A stretch of DNA of 64,000 bases, taken from an uncultured Bacteroidales bacterium. Lineage in GTDB: Bacteria; Bacteroidota; Bacteroidia; Bacteroidales; Bacteroidaceae. This document shows, piece by piece, positions 45,838 to 55,492 of this stretch. Position 1 is the first letter of the stretch; each line of letters begins with the position of its first letter. Where the stretch lies: assembly GCA_945836755.1 (NCBI GenBank), contig CAMAMB010000002.1:33578-97577 (forward strand), given 5' to 3'. A program made the position numbers and the translations under genes. The notes beneath the pieces are model-generated. The model was not told the origin of the DNA. It searched no databases and saw nothing but the letters and a program-made list of their open reading frames with translations.

Positions 45838-48800
45838 GTGAAACAGATAGACGTTCTCCTAACCATCGACTCCCGGGCCACAGAGCGCCGACAGCTCCTC
45901 ACAGACCTGCTGAACTGCCCCGCGGTAGGCCAGTTGCTCATGGCTGTACCGCAATCGGACGAGGCGTTCACTCCCACCCTCTTTGCAAGTGGCGACGACC
46001 TTGACCGCATCAAGGTCTTCACTTACGAGCAGAGCTATCTCAGCACCAAGCTCCTACGCAAAGTAGCTGCCAAGGTCTGTGCACCCTATCTGCTTACCTG
46101 CCTGACGCCTCACGATGTACGTCTGGGCTACCGCTGCATCGAACGCATGGTCGGTGCAGCCACACAAACGGAGGCACTATTGCTGTATAGCGACCGCACG
46201 GAAGAGGGACGCCCGCACCCCACCATCGACTACCAGGAAGGCGCACTGCGCGACGACTTTGACTTCGGCGCACTACAACTCATCCGGCGCACAGCCTTGC
46301 AAGACTTTCTCACCCGGGGCGTCGGAGCACGTCTGAGATATGCCGGGCTTTATGCCCTGCGCCTCTACCTCAGCCGCAAGGGGCGCATCGTGCACTTGCC
46401 GGAGACACTGTATGTCGAGAGCGAGACCGACCGGCGCGCCTCCGGCGAAAAGCAGTTTGACTATGTGCTGCCCACAGCGCGGCCCGTACAGCAGGAGATG
46501 GAGCGTGCCGTGACCGACCATCTGAAAGCCATCAACGCCTACCTGAGTCCAGGCGACTTCCTCCCCCTGCCCGAGCCGACGGGCGATTACCCGGTGGAAA
46601 TGAGCGTGGTAATACCCGTACGCAACAGGGTACGCACCATAGCCGACGCTGTCAACAGTGCCGCCTCGCAGGTGACCGACTTCACCTATAATGTCATAGT
46701 CGTTGACAATCACTCCGACGATGGCACGACCGACGTGCTCGCACGATTAGAGCAAGCACTCAACGCCACGTCGCAGCGCCTCGTAGTGCTGCGGCCCGAG
46801 CGCACCGACTTGGGCATAGGCGGATGCTGGGACTACGCCGTGCGCTCTTCACACGCCGGCCGCTATGTCGTACAATTAGACTCCGACGACCTCTACTCCG
46901 GCACCGACACCTTGGTGCGCATACATGAAGCCTTCCACACGCCCCAGCAAGCAGCCATGGTCATTGGCAGCTACCGCATGGTCAACTTCGACTTAGACAC
47001 ACTGCCGCCGGGACTTATTGCACACACTGAGTGGACGCCTGAGAACGGGCGCAACAATGCCTTGCGCATCAACGGCCTCGGCGCTCCGCGAGCCTTCCGC
47101 ACCGACGTGCTCCGCCGAATTGGCTTCCCCAACACCAGCTATGGCGAAGACTACGCCTTGGGCTTAGCCATCTCACGCCTCTACCCCATCAACCGCATCT
47201 ACGAAGAGCTCTACCTGTGCCGCCGGTGGGAGGGAAACTCTGACGCCGCACTGAGCGTGGAAAAGGTTAACCGCAACAATTTCTACAAGGACCGTCTGCG
47301 TACCATCGAACTGCAGGCTCGCCTCGCTCTCTGCGCCGAACGCAATCACCTACCCTCTGACGAAGAGACACAGCGCTTCTACGACAGACAGATGGCGTGC
47401 TGGGAAGAAGTGGCCGCACGCTTTGACGACCTTGCCACCGCCGTTGAAACTCGCGACTTAACCACAGACGAGGGATGCAACCTCCAGGTGCAGTTTAACC
47501 CGCGCCGCATTGTGAGCACAGGCGCCAAGACTGACAAGAAGACTCTACGCCAGCGGCCCTGTTTCCTCTGCGACCTCAACCGTCCTGCCGAGCAGATAGC
47601 GTTCCCCATCTGCGGCCATCTTCAGATGCTGGTCAACCCCTTCCCCATCTTGCCGCAGCACCTCACATTGAGCACCCGCCGCCACTGTCCGCAGAGCTTT
47701 CAGCAGTTTATCGACGTGATGCCACAGCTGGCCGAGCGCCTCCACAGCTTCCTTATCTTCTATAATGGTCCGCGTTGTGGTGCTTCTGCCCCTGACCACG
47801 CCCATTTGCAGGCCGGCCGACGTGGTCACGTGCCCATCGAGCGAGATTGGAAGCGCTACGACAACAGGCTGGAGAAAGTCTGGCCTACAAGCCACAACGA
47901 CATCGTCGAGGTGGAGGAACACCTGCAAGGCACGCTCGACCTTCAGCCATCCACCGCCGTTCCCGTGGCCGCCCCCCCTTCACACGACGCCTTAGCCTCG
48001 GTCGTCGAGCAATGCGGCATTTATCGTCTCAGAGGCTACGTCTGCCCCGGCCTTGTAGTGAAGGGTGACAGCTCGGTACATGCCTTCCTCATGCGCAAGC
48101 TCATAGACTCTCTGCGCGCCGAGAGCCACACGGAGCCGGACATCAACGTGCTCACGTGGCGCGAGACCGACGACTGCCTCAAGCAAGACAACCTCATCTC
48201 TGTCGTGTTCCCCCGCAGCGCCCACCGTCCGGCCTGCTGGTTTGCCGAGGGCAAGGCCAAGCTCCTCGTCAGTCCCGGCGCGCTCGATATGGGTGGCCTC
48301 CTCATCACACCACGGCCGGAAGACTTCAAGCGGCTCACCACGGCTAAGGCTGCGGCCATCCTCCGCGAGGTGGCTGCCACCGACAACGAAATCAGTACGC
48401 TCATCCGCCATCTTACTACCCGCCCTTCACGCAGCCGCTCCACGGCGGTAGTGCCTGCCGGCGATGAATGGCCCAACGCCGACTCCACGCTCTCTGTCGG
48501 CTTGCTCACAGCCCCCAGCCTAAGGTTCTGCCTGCAAGGCCACTTCCTGGCCAAAGGCAACCCCGTAACCGCGGAGCAACTCGTAGAAGTAGACGATGGC
48601 GGCGTACGCTGGAACGGCAATGTATACAGCGAGCTCGTCTTCACGCCCGATGCTCCCGACGCGCAATTTACACTCCGCGACGTCACCATAGGTATTGGCT
48701 TCCACTGGCAGCAGCAGCGCGCCCTCACCTTCCGGGGCACGCTCCGCATCGTGGTTGACGAGCAGAAGCTGGTGGCTATCAACATCTTGCCCATAGAGGA

Positions 48801-49791
48801 CTATCTCGTCAGCGTTATTTCAAGTGAGATGAAGGCTACTTCCTCCCAGGAGTTGCTGCGTGCCCACGCCGTCGTCTCACGCAGCTGGGTTTACAGCCAA
48901 ATCATGCGCCGCCAATCCGGCCACTCCGACACCGGCTTCTTCACCTTCGTACACAAAGACAATGAGTTTATACGCTGGCACGACCGCAGCGACCACACAC
49001 TCTTCGACGTCTGCGCCGACGACCATTGCCAGCGCTATCAAGGCATCACCATGGCCACGTCGCCCGAAGTGGTCAAGGCGGTCAACGCCACGCGTGGCAA
49101 GGTACTGACCTACGGCGCCCAACTCTGTGACGCACGTTTCTCCAAGTGCTGCGGCGGTGTCACTGAGCGCTACGACAGTTGTTGGGAAGAGAAGGACGTG
49201 CCCTATCTCGTGCCCCTCCGCGACGCTGACGGTGCCCCCCTGCCCGACCTCACTCAGGAGGCTGAGGCTGACAGGTGGATACGCTCAACGCCGCCCTCCT
49301 TCTGTCACACTGACAACCGAGAGCTCCTGCGCCAGGTGCTCAATGACTATGACCTTGACACACAGCGCTTCTATCGTTGGCAGGTTGAGGTAACGGCCAC
49401 GCAGGTGGCACAATGGATGAAGGAAAAGATAGGCGAGGACGTGGGCGAAGTAGTGGCCCTCAAGCCTCTGCAACGCGGCCCCAGCGGACGCCTCATTCGC
49501 CTCCTCGTGGAAGGATCTGCGAAGAGCATCATCGTGGGCAAGGAACTTGAAATACGCCGCCTGCTGAGCGACACTCACCTCTACAGCTCGGCCTTTGTAG
49601 TCGATCCGCTCCGCCACCATTCCGACGAAGCCCCATACGCTTTCCGCCTCACCGGCGCCGGCTGGGGACATGGCGTCGGCATGTGCCAGATTGGAGCCGC
49701 CGTCATGGCCGACAAAGGCTATACCTACACCGACATCCTGGCCCATTACTATCCCGGCAGCACACTCACTGAGCCTGCGCCTACCCACTGA
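45838..49791 (+). CDS. Multidomain protein: two GT-A-like domains, DUF4922, SpoIID/LytB
   Basis: 1317 residues from GTG 45838, 30 bp after sdaA. Residues 1-210 look like a partial glycosyltransferase fold and about 250-545 a complete GT2 domain (MSVVIPVRNRVRTIADAV, metal site QLDSDDLY, YGEDYALGLAI). About 555-870 match DUF4922, a HIT-like phosphorylase/nucleotidyltransferase type with the HAHLQ triad near residue 654. From about 880 is a SpoIID/LytB domain with PIEDYLVSVISSEM (catalytic glutamate), SKCCGGVTE and GWGHGVGMCQIGAAVMA. No signal peptide or membrane segment is visible, so a domain that normally acts on peptidoglycan outside the cytoplasm appears attached to cytoplasmic enzymes. mltG follows in the same direction. 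The overall reaction is unknown. Confidence 0.88.
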   Translation: MKQIDVLLTIDSRATERRQLLTDLLNCPAVGQLLMAVPQSDEAFTPTLFASGDDLDRIKVFTYEQSYLSTKLLRKVAAKVCAPYLLTCLTPHDVRLGYRCIERMVGAATQTEALLLYSDRTEEGRPHPTIDYQEGALRDDFDFGALQLIRRTALQDFLTRGVGARLRYAGLYALRLYLSRKGRIVHLPETLYVESETDRRASGEKQFDYVLPTARPVQQEMERAVTDHLKAINAYLSPGDFLPLPEPTGDYPVEMSVVIPVRNRVRTIADAVNSAASQVTDFTYNVIVVDNHSDDGTTDVLARLEQALNATSQRLVVLRPERTDLGIGGCWDYAVRSSHAGRYVVQLDSDDLYSGTDTLVRIHEAFHTPQQAAMVIGSYRMVNFDLDTLPPGLIAHTEWTPENGRNNALRINGLGAPRAFRTDVLRRIGFPNTSYGEDYALGLAISRLYPINRIYEELYLCRRWEGNSDAALSVEKVNRNNFYKDRLRTIELQARLALCAERNHLPSDEETQRFYDRQMACWEEVAARFDDLATAVETRDLTTDEGCNLQVQFNPRRIVSTGAKTDKKTLRQRPCFLCDLNRPAEQIAFPICGHLQMLVNPFPILPQHLTLSTRRHCPQSFQQFIDVMPQLAERLHSFLIFYNGPRCGASAPDHAHLQAGRRGHVPIERDWKRYDNRLEKVWPTSHNDIVEVEEHLQGTLDLQPSTAVPVAAPPSHDALASVVEQCGIYRLRGYVCPGLVVKGDSSVHAFLMRKLIDSLRAESHTEPDINVLTWRETDDCLKQDNLISVVFPRSAHRPACWFAEGKAKLLVSPGALDMGGLLITPRPEDFKRLTTAKAAAILREVAATDNEISTLIRHLTTRPSRSRSTAVVPAGDEWPNADSTLSVGLLTAPSLRFCLQGHFLAKGNPVTAEQLVEVDDGGVRWNGNVYSELVFTPDAPDAQFTLRDVTIGIGFHWQQQRALTFRGTLRIVVDEQKLVAINILPIEDYLVSVISSEMKATSSQELLRAHAVVSRSWVYSQIMRRQSGHSDTGFFTFVHKDNEFIRWHDRSDHTLFDVCADDHCQRYQGITMATSPEVVKAVNATRGKVLTYGAQLCDARFSKCCGGVTERYDSCWEEKDVPYLVPLRDADGAPLPDLTQEAEADRWIRSTPPSFCHTDNRELLRQVLNDYDLDTQRFYRWQVEVTATQVAQWMKEKIGEDVGEVVALKPLQRGPSGRLIRLLVEGSAKSIIVGKELEIRRLLSDTHLYSSAFVVDPLRHHSDEAPYAFRLTGAGWGHGVGMCQIGAAVMADKGYTYTDILAHYYPGSTLTEPAPTH

Positions 49792-49848
49792 CAGCCTGCT
49801 CCGCCATAGAGCGGGCTCTTCCTTTCACCCTGCCGACTTTTTATTGTC

Positions 49849-50898
49849 ATGCAACCATTCTTCCTTTCCCTCAAATCGTTCGTCACTTCGCGCTGGGGCG
49901 TTGCCTGTGCCATAGTGCTCGCCATGCTGCTCACAGTGACAGCCGCCCTCCTGTTGCCATTCGCAAAGACCGCAGACAGCGAGCACATCTACATCAGGCA
50001 TGCCGATACGGCCGACTCCGTTTACCGCCAGCTCGACACACACGCCGCGGGCCCTCTACGCCTGTGGGCCATCAAGGCGCTATGCTTGGTGAGCAACTAT
50101 AGCGGGCATGTCCGCCCCGGCTGCTACACAACGGGGCACGGCAGCTCTACCTGGGCGGTTTGGCGCAAGCTGCGCGGAGGCCTACAGTCGCCTGTTCGCC
50201 TCGTCGTCCCGGCCTGTGTACGCACCCCCGAAGAGATGGCCGAACGCCTCGCCGCACAGATTGAGCCCGACACCCAGTCCCTGCTTGCTGCCCTCTACGA
50301 CCCGGCGTTTATGAAAGCTCACGAGCTTGACTCAGCCACCGCCGTCACCCTCTTCATACCCGACACCTACGAGGTGTACTGGCCCATCTCTCCGGCTCAG
50401 GTAATGGACAAACTGGCCGGTGCCTACAAGCGATGGTGGACCACCGAAAGAGTAGAAGCTGCACGCAAACAGCAACTTACGCCACACATGGCCATGACGC
50501 TGGCCTCCATCGTGGAGCAAGAGACCCAGGCCCTCGACGAACGCGCCATGGTGGCGGGCATGTATCTCAACCGCCTGCATAGGGGCATGAAGCTGCAAGC
50601 CGATCCCACCGTAAAGTTTGCCCTTCGCGACTTCGGGCTGAAACGCATCCTCCACGTTCACCTCCAGGCGGACAGCCCCTACAACACATACCGCCACGAG
50701 GGACTGCCTCCCGGCCCTATCTGCGTGCCCTCGCTGTCGGCCATTGAGTCGGTGCTTCACCCTGTCGATCACAACTACCTGTATATGTGTGCCAAGGAGG
50801 ACTTCTCCGGCACCCACCGCTTTGCCGTCACCTACGACGAGCATCTCGTCAACGCCGGACGCTACGCTGCAGCGCTCGACAAGGCTCACATTAAATAA
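49849..50898 (+). CDS. mltG: Endolytic transglycosylase MltG
   Basis: 349 residues. One N-terminal transmembrane helix (about 17-38, WGVACAIVLAMLLTVTAALLLPF) anchors it in the inner membrane with the catalytic domain in the periplasm. The YceG/MltG domain shows the LysM-like part and active-site glutamate in LASIVEQETQALDERAMVAGMYLNRL, followed by LQADPTVKFAL and SPYNTYRHEGLPPGPICVPS. It cuts nascent glycan strands and sets their length. It is 57 bp after the SpoIID fusion, placing two peptidoglycan-related genes together. Confidence 0.93.
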   Translation: MQPFFLSLKSFVTSRWGVACAIVLAMLLTVTAALLLPFAKTADSEHIYIRHADTADSVYRQLDTHAAGPLRLWAIKALCLVSNYSGHVRPGCYTTGHGSSTWAVWRKLRGGLQSPVRLVVPACVRTPEEMAERLAAQIEPDTQSLLAALYDPAFMKAHELDSATAVTLFIPDTYEVYWPISPAQVMDKLAGAYKRWWTTERVEAARKQQLTPHMAMTLASIVEQETQALDERAMVAGMYLNRLHRGMKLQADPTVKFALRDFGLKRILHVHLQADSPYNTYRHEGLPPGPICVPSLSAIESVLHPVDHNYLYMCAKEDFSGTHRFAVTYDEHLVNAGRYAAALDKAHIK

Positions 50899-50949
50899 TA
50901 AGGCACGAGGCTCCCGCTGCCCTCGCCCACTATTTCCCTACATCCCGTC

Positions 50950-51966
50950 ATGCATACTCCTTCATCCCCCCGCGGCCCGCTGCGGTGTCTGAGGCTTAGC
51001 TGGCATGTCTACGCCTTGACCTACGGGCGTCGCTGTCGCCGGCTGCTGCTCCCGCTCAGCATCGTCACACTCAGCGCCTCGTTTCTGCTGGCCTCATTTG
51101 TATACATGCTCTGCGAGGTGGCCCTCCCCGTCTATCGCACGGCCGACCTCCTGCATATTGTGCTGCCCATAGAGAGCTGGCCACGCCTTCCCTTCCTGTG
51201 GACGGGCCTGGGCGTAGTGCTCTTCGTGCTTGCCCTGCAATGGTGGCGTCTGACACGTATCGGCCTGCGCGACCTTGACGCTGTCACGATGGCTGCCGAC
51301 GTCATGTCCCCCTACGCCGACCTTGCTCCCGGGGCTGACAGCCCTGTGCCGGTGGGTGTAGCTGATGGCGGCAAACCTGTATCCCGCGCCAAGGGCCTTC
51401 GCCGTCTGCTGCTCATTGCCTTCGTCTCTTTCGTCGTGTCACTCCTGCTGACCGCCCCCTTTGCCTGGGCAGCCTTGAAGGTGCACTGGCTGTGGGCGAT
51501 AGGCATCCCGGTCGTGCTCCTCTTGCTCCGAGCCGTGAGCAACGTGTGGCGCGCAGTGAGCCTTGCCTGGCCGTCGCTCGCCATAGGGCGCAGCTGGCGG
51601 ATGGCCTGGCGGCTCTCGTTCGGCAAACCTCTGCTGCAACAGTTTATCTACTCGCTCTTCATGGCTCCGATAGCGCTCATTCTTGCCGTACTGCCTGCCA
51701 TGGTCTTCGCAGCCCCCGTGCTGACCATCACCGACGACATGCTTCGCGGCGAGGATACATCCTTGCCCCTCGCCCTGCCTGTCACGGGCATCGCGGTCTG
51801 CACCATCCTGCTCTTCATCTACTTATTCGTGCAGTCCCTCCTCAGCCACAGCCTCCATCTCTACCTGGCCTCGTTGCCCGACCCTTCCCAGCCTTTGTCT
51901 CCTGCCGGCGAGGTGGGCACAGATGCCGGTGCCTCCTCCCCGTCAGCCTCTGAGGCCGGGCAGTAA
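50950..51966 (+). CDS. Multi-spanning membrane protein of unknown function
   Basis: 338 residues with about six hydrophobic segments (roughly 36-60, 76-96, 155-178, 185-200, 235-258, 275-300) separated by short basic loops. The N-terminus (SWHVYALTYGRRCRRLLLPLSIV) suggests positive-inside topology. I do not recognise a family; it resembles Bacteroidales membrane proteins of the DUF4013 style only in layout. The C-terminal tail is low-complexity (S, A, G, P). It is read from the mltG side and ends before a strong terminator. Confidence 0.65.
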   Translation: MHTPSSPRGPLRCLRLSWHVYALTYGRRCRRLLLPLSIVTLSASFLLASFVYMLCEVALPVYRTADLLHIVLPIESWPRLPFLWTGLGVVLFVLALQWWRLTRIGLRDLDAVTMAADVMSPYADLAPGADSPVPVGVADGGKPVSRAKGLRRLLLIAFVSFVVSLLLTAPFAWAALKVHWLWAIGIPVVLLLLRAVSNVWRAVSLAWPSLAIGRSWRMAWRLSFGKPLLQQFIYSLFMAPIALILAVLPAMVFAAPVLTITDDMLRGEDTSLPLALPVTGIAVCTILLFIYLFVQSLLSHSLHLYLASLPDPSQPLSPAGEVGTDAGASSPSASEAGQ

Positions 51967-51993
51967 GCCGTTACTCCGCTGCTCTCCTCTTCG

Positions 51994-52049
51994 CAGCCTT
52001 AGCGTGACCCACCTCCATTGCATCGTCGGGCCACGCTAAGGCTGTTTTT
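51994..52049 (+). terminator. Rho-independent terminator ending the sdaA-mltG side operon
   Basis: CAGCCTTAGCGTG (51994-52006) pairs perfectly with CACGCTAAGGCTG (52032-52044), followed by TTTTT. The loop is 25 nt. It is 28 bp past the stop of the membrane protein gene. Confidence 0.88.
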
Positions 52050-52093
52050 AGTGCCTCGCCCCGGCGGAGTAGCGCGTCCCGCCGTTGCTGCAT

Positions 52094-52230
52094 GGCATCT
52101 CGCCATTTTTGCAAGCCTTGGCGTGAGTAACATTGGGCCGAATGCCACCTTGCTTTCGGGCGGATGCCACCTTGCTTTCGGCCCAATGCAACCTGGCATT
52201 CGGGCAGATTTCACTCTCCGGAATGCTTCG
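52094..52230. repeat. Modular 22-bp array (array 5), second copy of array 3 segment
   Basis: From 52118 the sequence TTGGCGTGAGTAACATTGGGCC...GATGCCACCTTGCTTTCGG...GGAATGCTTCG matches array 3 with about a dozen differences, and the ATGC steps (52142, 52164, 52186, then GATTTC in phase at 52208, then 52223) repeat those of array 3. The preceding GGCATCTCGCCATTTTTGCAAGC is the reverse complement of a module that follows the segment in array 3 (GCTTCTAAAAATGGCGAGATGCC). It lies between a plus-strand terminator and the end of panD. Confidence 0.9.
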
Positions 52231-52351
52231 CGACACGCTGAGAAGGCCTGGAGCTACGGCGGTTTGGCCCTCTACACCACAGCGCTCCCACAGCGTGACG
52301 ACAGAAGGGGTGCCGCCGCTGTGGGAGCGCTGCATGAGAATGGCCGCAAGC

Positions 52352-52699
52352 CTAAAGCTGATTGTCAGGACCTATGGGGAAGATTACTTTCGGCTTGAAG
52401 GTGGCAGCCTCGTCGGGGGTCATCTGCGCGTAGGCCATGATGATAATCTCGTCACCGGGCTGAAAGAGCCGGGCAGCAGCCCCGTTCAGACAAATCTGAC
52501 CACTGCCTCGCTCGCCCGTAATGACGTAGGTTTCTATACGCGCGCCGTTCATATTGTTGACTACGTGCACATGTTCGCCGGCCACCAAGCCTGCAGCTTC
52601 CATCAGGGCGACATCTATGGTGACGCTGCCCATGTAGTGGAGATTGGCCTCTGTGACTACGGCACAATGGATTTTTGACTTTAGGATACTGAGTAACAC
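52352..52699 (-). CDS. panD: Aspartate 1-decarboxylase
   Basis: Start placed at GTG 52699 ([15 protein letters not shown]), which fits the family start; the track ATG at 52738 adds 13 residues. 115 residues. PanD is a pyruvoyl enzyme making beta-alanine for coenzyme A; self-cleavage occurs at Gly-Ser in [13 protein letters not shown]. Further evidence is [33 protein letters not shown]. It lies 104 bp after panC, so the two pantothenate genes are likely one operon. Confidence 0.93.
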   Translation of the reverse strand: MLLSILKSKIHCAVVTEANLHYMGSVTIDVALMEAAGLVAGEHVHVVNNMNGARIETYVITGERGSGQICLNGAAARLFQPGDEIIIMAYAQMTPDEAATFKPKVIFPIGPDNQL

Positions 52700-52803
52700 G
52701 GTCTGAATGATTAGAGGTGGAAGGGTGACAGGAGGCATGACGGCCTAAAGGTCATTCCCCGGCTCGTCACCGGGAGCTGAGGGCCGCAGAGAGCCTGCGC
52801 GGG

Positions 52804-53658
52804 TCAGCGAGTGATATAGTGGATATTGTCAATAAGACGGACGGGGCGCCGGCCGCAATAGACGGTGATGCAGCCTACGACGTCGGAAGCCTCGTTCCAT
52901 GCACTGACGGGCTGCAGCGTTTCGCCGTCCACTATCTCGTAGTACTCCACTTCAAGGCCATCGATGGCGTTGAGTGTGTCGACCACATGGTCGTGGGTTT
53001 CGGCCACGGTGTGGGTGCGCGCATAGTCCACGCTCCGGGCCAGTGTCCGGGAGATGTGCACAGCCGTTGCCTTCTCGCTGTCGGAAAGCAGGGTGTTGCG
53101 CGAACTCAGGGCCAGCCCGCTCTCTTCACGCACGATGGGGCACGGGCAGAGCTCCAACTTAAAGCCAAGGTCGCGCACCATGGCACGGATGACGGCTATC
53201 TGCTGAAAGTCCTTCTCGCCGAAATAAGCGCGCGTGGGGTCGACTATCTGGAAAAGCTTGCTCACTATCTGGCAGACGCCGTTGAAGTGGCCGGGACGGC
53301 GCGCACCCTCCATCACGGTGTCGATGGGCGGATATGAGAAACGGCGGGTGTCGGGCTCGGGATACACGTCGTCAACCGTGGGTGCATATACAAAGTCTGC
53401 CCCGAGCTGTGCCAACAGCCGGGTGTCGGCCTCTAACGTGCGGGGATAATTCTTTAAGTCGGTGGGGTCGTTGAACTGGGTGGGGTTGACGAAGACGCTG
53501 ACCACAGTCACGTCGTTCTCAGCCACCGAACGGCGCACCAACGAGGCGTGGCCCTCATGCAGGGCTCCCATAGTGGGCACCAGGCCGATGCTGCGACCGG
53601 CCGAGCGCGCTGTGGCAAGTGCGGCCACAAGTTCAGATTGATGATTGAAAACAAGCAT
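52804..53658 (-). CDS. panC: Pantothenate synthetase
   Basis: 284 residues from ATG 53658 (MLVFNHQSELVAALATA); the track start adds nine residues. It joins pantoate and beta-alanine with ATP. The HIGH-type motif lies in LVPTMGALHEGHASLVRRS, then FVNPTQFNDPTDLKNYPRTLEAD, FNGVCQIVSKLFQIV, the EKDFQQ loop and LALSSRNTLLS. panD, its beta-alanine supplier, is next in the operon. The last residues (IDNIHYITR) match the usual end. Confidence 0.95.
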   Translation of the reverse strand: MLVFNHQSELVAALATARSAGRSIGLVPTMGALHEGHASLVRRSVAENDVTVVSVFVNPTQFNDPTDLKNYPRTLEADTRLLAQLGADFVYAPTVDDVYPEPDTRRFSYPPIDTVMEGARRPGHFNGVCQIVSKLFQIVDPTRAYFGEKDFQQIAVIRAMVRDLGFKLELCPCPIVREESGLALSSRNTLLSDSEKATAVHISRTLARSVDYARTHTVAETHDHVVDTLNAIDGLEVEYYEIVDGETLQPVSAWNEASDVVGCITVYCGRRPVRLIDNIHYITR

Positions 53659-53987
53659 GGCAATGCAAATTTGACGGGCGCACACCCCGTAACCGGGAAG
53701 TACGGCTGAAAAGAGACTGCAAAGTAAAAGATTTCTATTCTTTTATAGCATATCCTCCCTCAAAAAGATACCCTTTCCGGGGCTGAGCAGGCCGATTTTG
53801 CAAGCCGCTGTTTCATTTTATCACGCTTATCTCCCCGCCTGCCTCCATCATGGCAGGCTCTGCGGACGCTGCGAGGTAGGAAGTCACGCCGCGGCCCTGT
53901 CAAGCCTGTAAGGCACGAAAGAAGGACGAAATGGGGCGTGGCACACTTAAAAAACCGCAAAGAGAATTTCAGTTTTATATAAATGCG
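53659..53987. other. Divergent panC-barrel intergenic region
   Basis: About 330 bp with no gene. It is AT-rich near 53.71-53.76 kb, where panC regulation may lie, and holds an imperfect GCCTGCC...GGCAGGC inverted repeat near 53.84 kb. The -7 box for the downstream gene is at its right edge. Confidence 0.35.
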
Positions 53988-53995
53988 TACTTTTG
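53988..53995 (+). promoter_or_regulatory. -7 box for the D15-type barrel gene
   Basis: TACTTTTG matches TAnnTTTG; a TTTC at 53967-53970 with a 17-nt spacer may be a weak -33. The leader to ATG 54124 is about 125 nt. Confidence 0.55.
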
Positions 53996-54123
53996 TTGCC
54001 ACTACAGACTGCCGCCATGCAGTAGCCCGCGACCGGAGGCCGTCAGGCCTCTCCTTGCTTCTGCCGCAGGCCACCCTCAATGAATGGCGCCTCCGCCCAC
54101 ATCGCATCCCATAGTCCACACAC

Positions 54124-55359
54124 ATGTCTCTACGTCTACTCTTCGCGCTTGCAGCTGCTGCCTTGTGCCCCTTGCACAGCATGGCCATGCCTCAGTCTAA
54201 CGACAGCAACCCTGTCGTACAGCCTGCGCAGGCCGACAGCCTGGAACTCAAAGCCGACACCACCGACACCCTGCCACACCGTACCCACTTCTATGAACGG
54301 GGCCTCGTGGGCAAGGCATACCGCTACCTGCGCGATGCCAACAAGATGCCCCCCGACCAGGGCAAAGACTTCGGCATCATACCCGGCCCTCACTACTCCT
54401 CGACCACCGGCCTCGGACTCGGCATCCTGGGCACACTCACCTACTCCACCCACCGCCTCGACCCGACCACGCCGCGATCAAATGCTTCCGTCTTCACAGA
54501 CATGACCACCGGAGGCTTCTTCCTCATAGGCATGCGAGGGGCACATTACACCAAAAGAGGAAAGACACGGACCGACTATAAGATCAACGTATCGACCTTC
54601 AAGACCAAATATTGGGGCATAGGATTTGAAGAGAACAAGCAAGACGCCAACGAGACGGAGTACACGCGCAACAGGCTCTACGGCCTCGTAAGGTTCATGT
54701 GGCAGCCGGCGCGCCACCTCTACGTGGGCCCCATGGTGCAGTACAGATGGTTTCAGGCCAAGAAGCGTGACACCGAGATGCTCCACCTATGGCACGGCCA
54801 AGCAGCCATCGTTCACGCCCTCACGGCCGGTATCAGCGTGACCTACGACTCGCGCGACTTCATGCTCAATGCCACACGCGGCTGCTTCTTCCAGTTAGAC
54901 CAAACCGCCAGCCCCAAAGCCCTCGCCACCGAAGGCTTCGGGTTCGGCACCACCGAGACCACCTTCAGCACCTATAAAAAAGTTTGGAAAGGGGGCGTGC
55001 TGGCATGGGAACTGCATGGCCTCTTCAATTACGGGTATGTACCCTGGTGCATGATGGCAGAAACGGGCACCACCGACCGACTGCGCGGCTACTACGAAGG
55101 CCACTACCGCGACCAAAGCCTCATCGAGACACAGCTCGAACTACGCCAACACCTGCGCGGACGCAACGGCCTGGCTGCCTGGATAGCCTTCGGACACCCC
55201 TTCAGGCGCTTCGACGAAATGCGCTGGCAACACATCCTGCCCAACGGCGGAGTAGGCTACCGCTGGGAGTTCAAAAACCGCATCAACATACGATTGGACG
55301 CCGGCATCACCCGCGACGGCGACTGCGGCATAGTGTTCAACATCAACGAAGCCTTCTAA
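54124..55359 (+). CDS. Omp85/D15-type outer-membrane barrel protein without POTRA domains
   Basis: 411 residues with a signal peptide (MSLRLLFALAAAALCPLHSMA). The body is beta-strand-rich, with GLGLGILGTLTYSTH, DSRDFMLNATRGCFFQLDQTA and the family-like GTTDRLRGYYEGHYRDQ followed by strands ending INEAF. This matches short D15/surface-antigen proteins of Bacteroidota, which keep the Omp85 barrel but lack POTRA repeats. The role is unknown. The PCMD gene follows after 133 bp. Confidence 0.8.
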   Translation: MSLRLLFALAAAALCPLHSMAMPQSNDSNPVVQPAQADSLELKADTTDTLPHRTHFYERGLVGKAYRYLRDANKMPPDQGKDFGIIPGPHYSSTTGLGLGILGTLTYSTHRLDPTTPRSNASVFTDMTTGGFFLIGMRGAHYTKRGKTRTDYKINVSTFKTKYWGIGFEENKQDANETEYTRNRLYGLVRFMWQPARHLYVGPMVQYRWFQAKKRDTEMLHLWHGQAAIVHALTAGISVTYDSRDFMLNATRGCFFQLDQTASPKALATEGFGFGTTETTFSTYKKVWKGGVLAWELHGLFNYGYVPWCMMAETGTTDRLRGYYEGHYRDQSLIETQLELRQHLRGRNGLAAWIAFGHPFRRFDEMRWQHILPNGGVGYRWEFKNRINIRLDAGITRDGDCGIVFNINEAF

Positions 55360-55492
55360 GCCCACACCGACACAAAGCCCATCACCGGCAGAAGGCTCAA
55401 CAGCAAAGCGCACAAGCTATCAGAACAGACAAAGATACATCACAAAGATACAGCAACTTACACCGGTTAAATAGACATATACTCCAAACATC

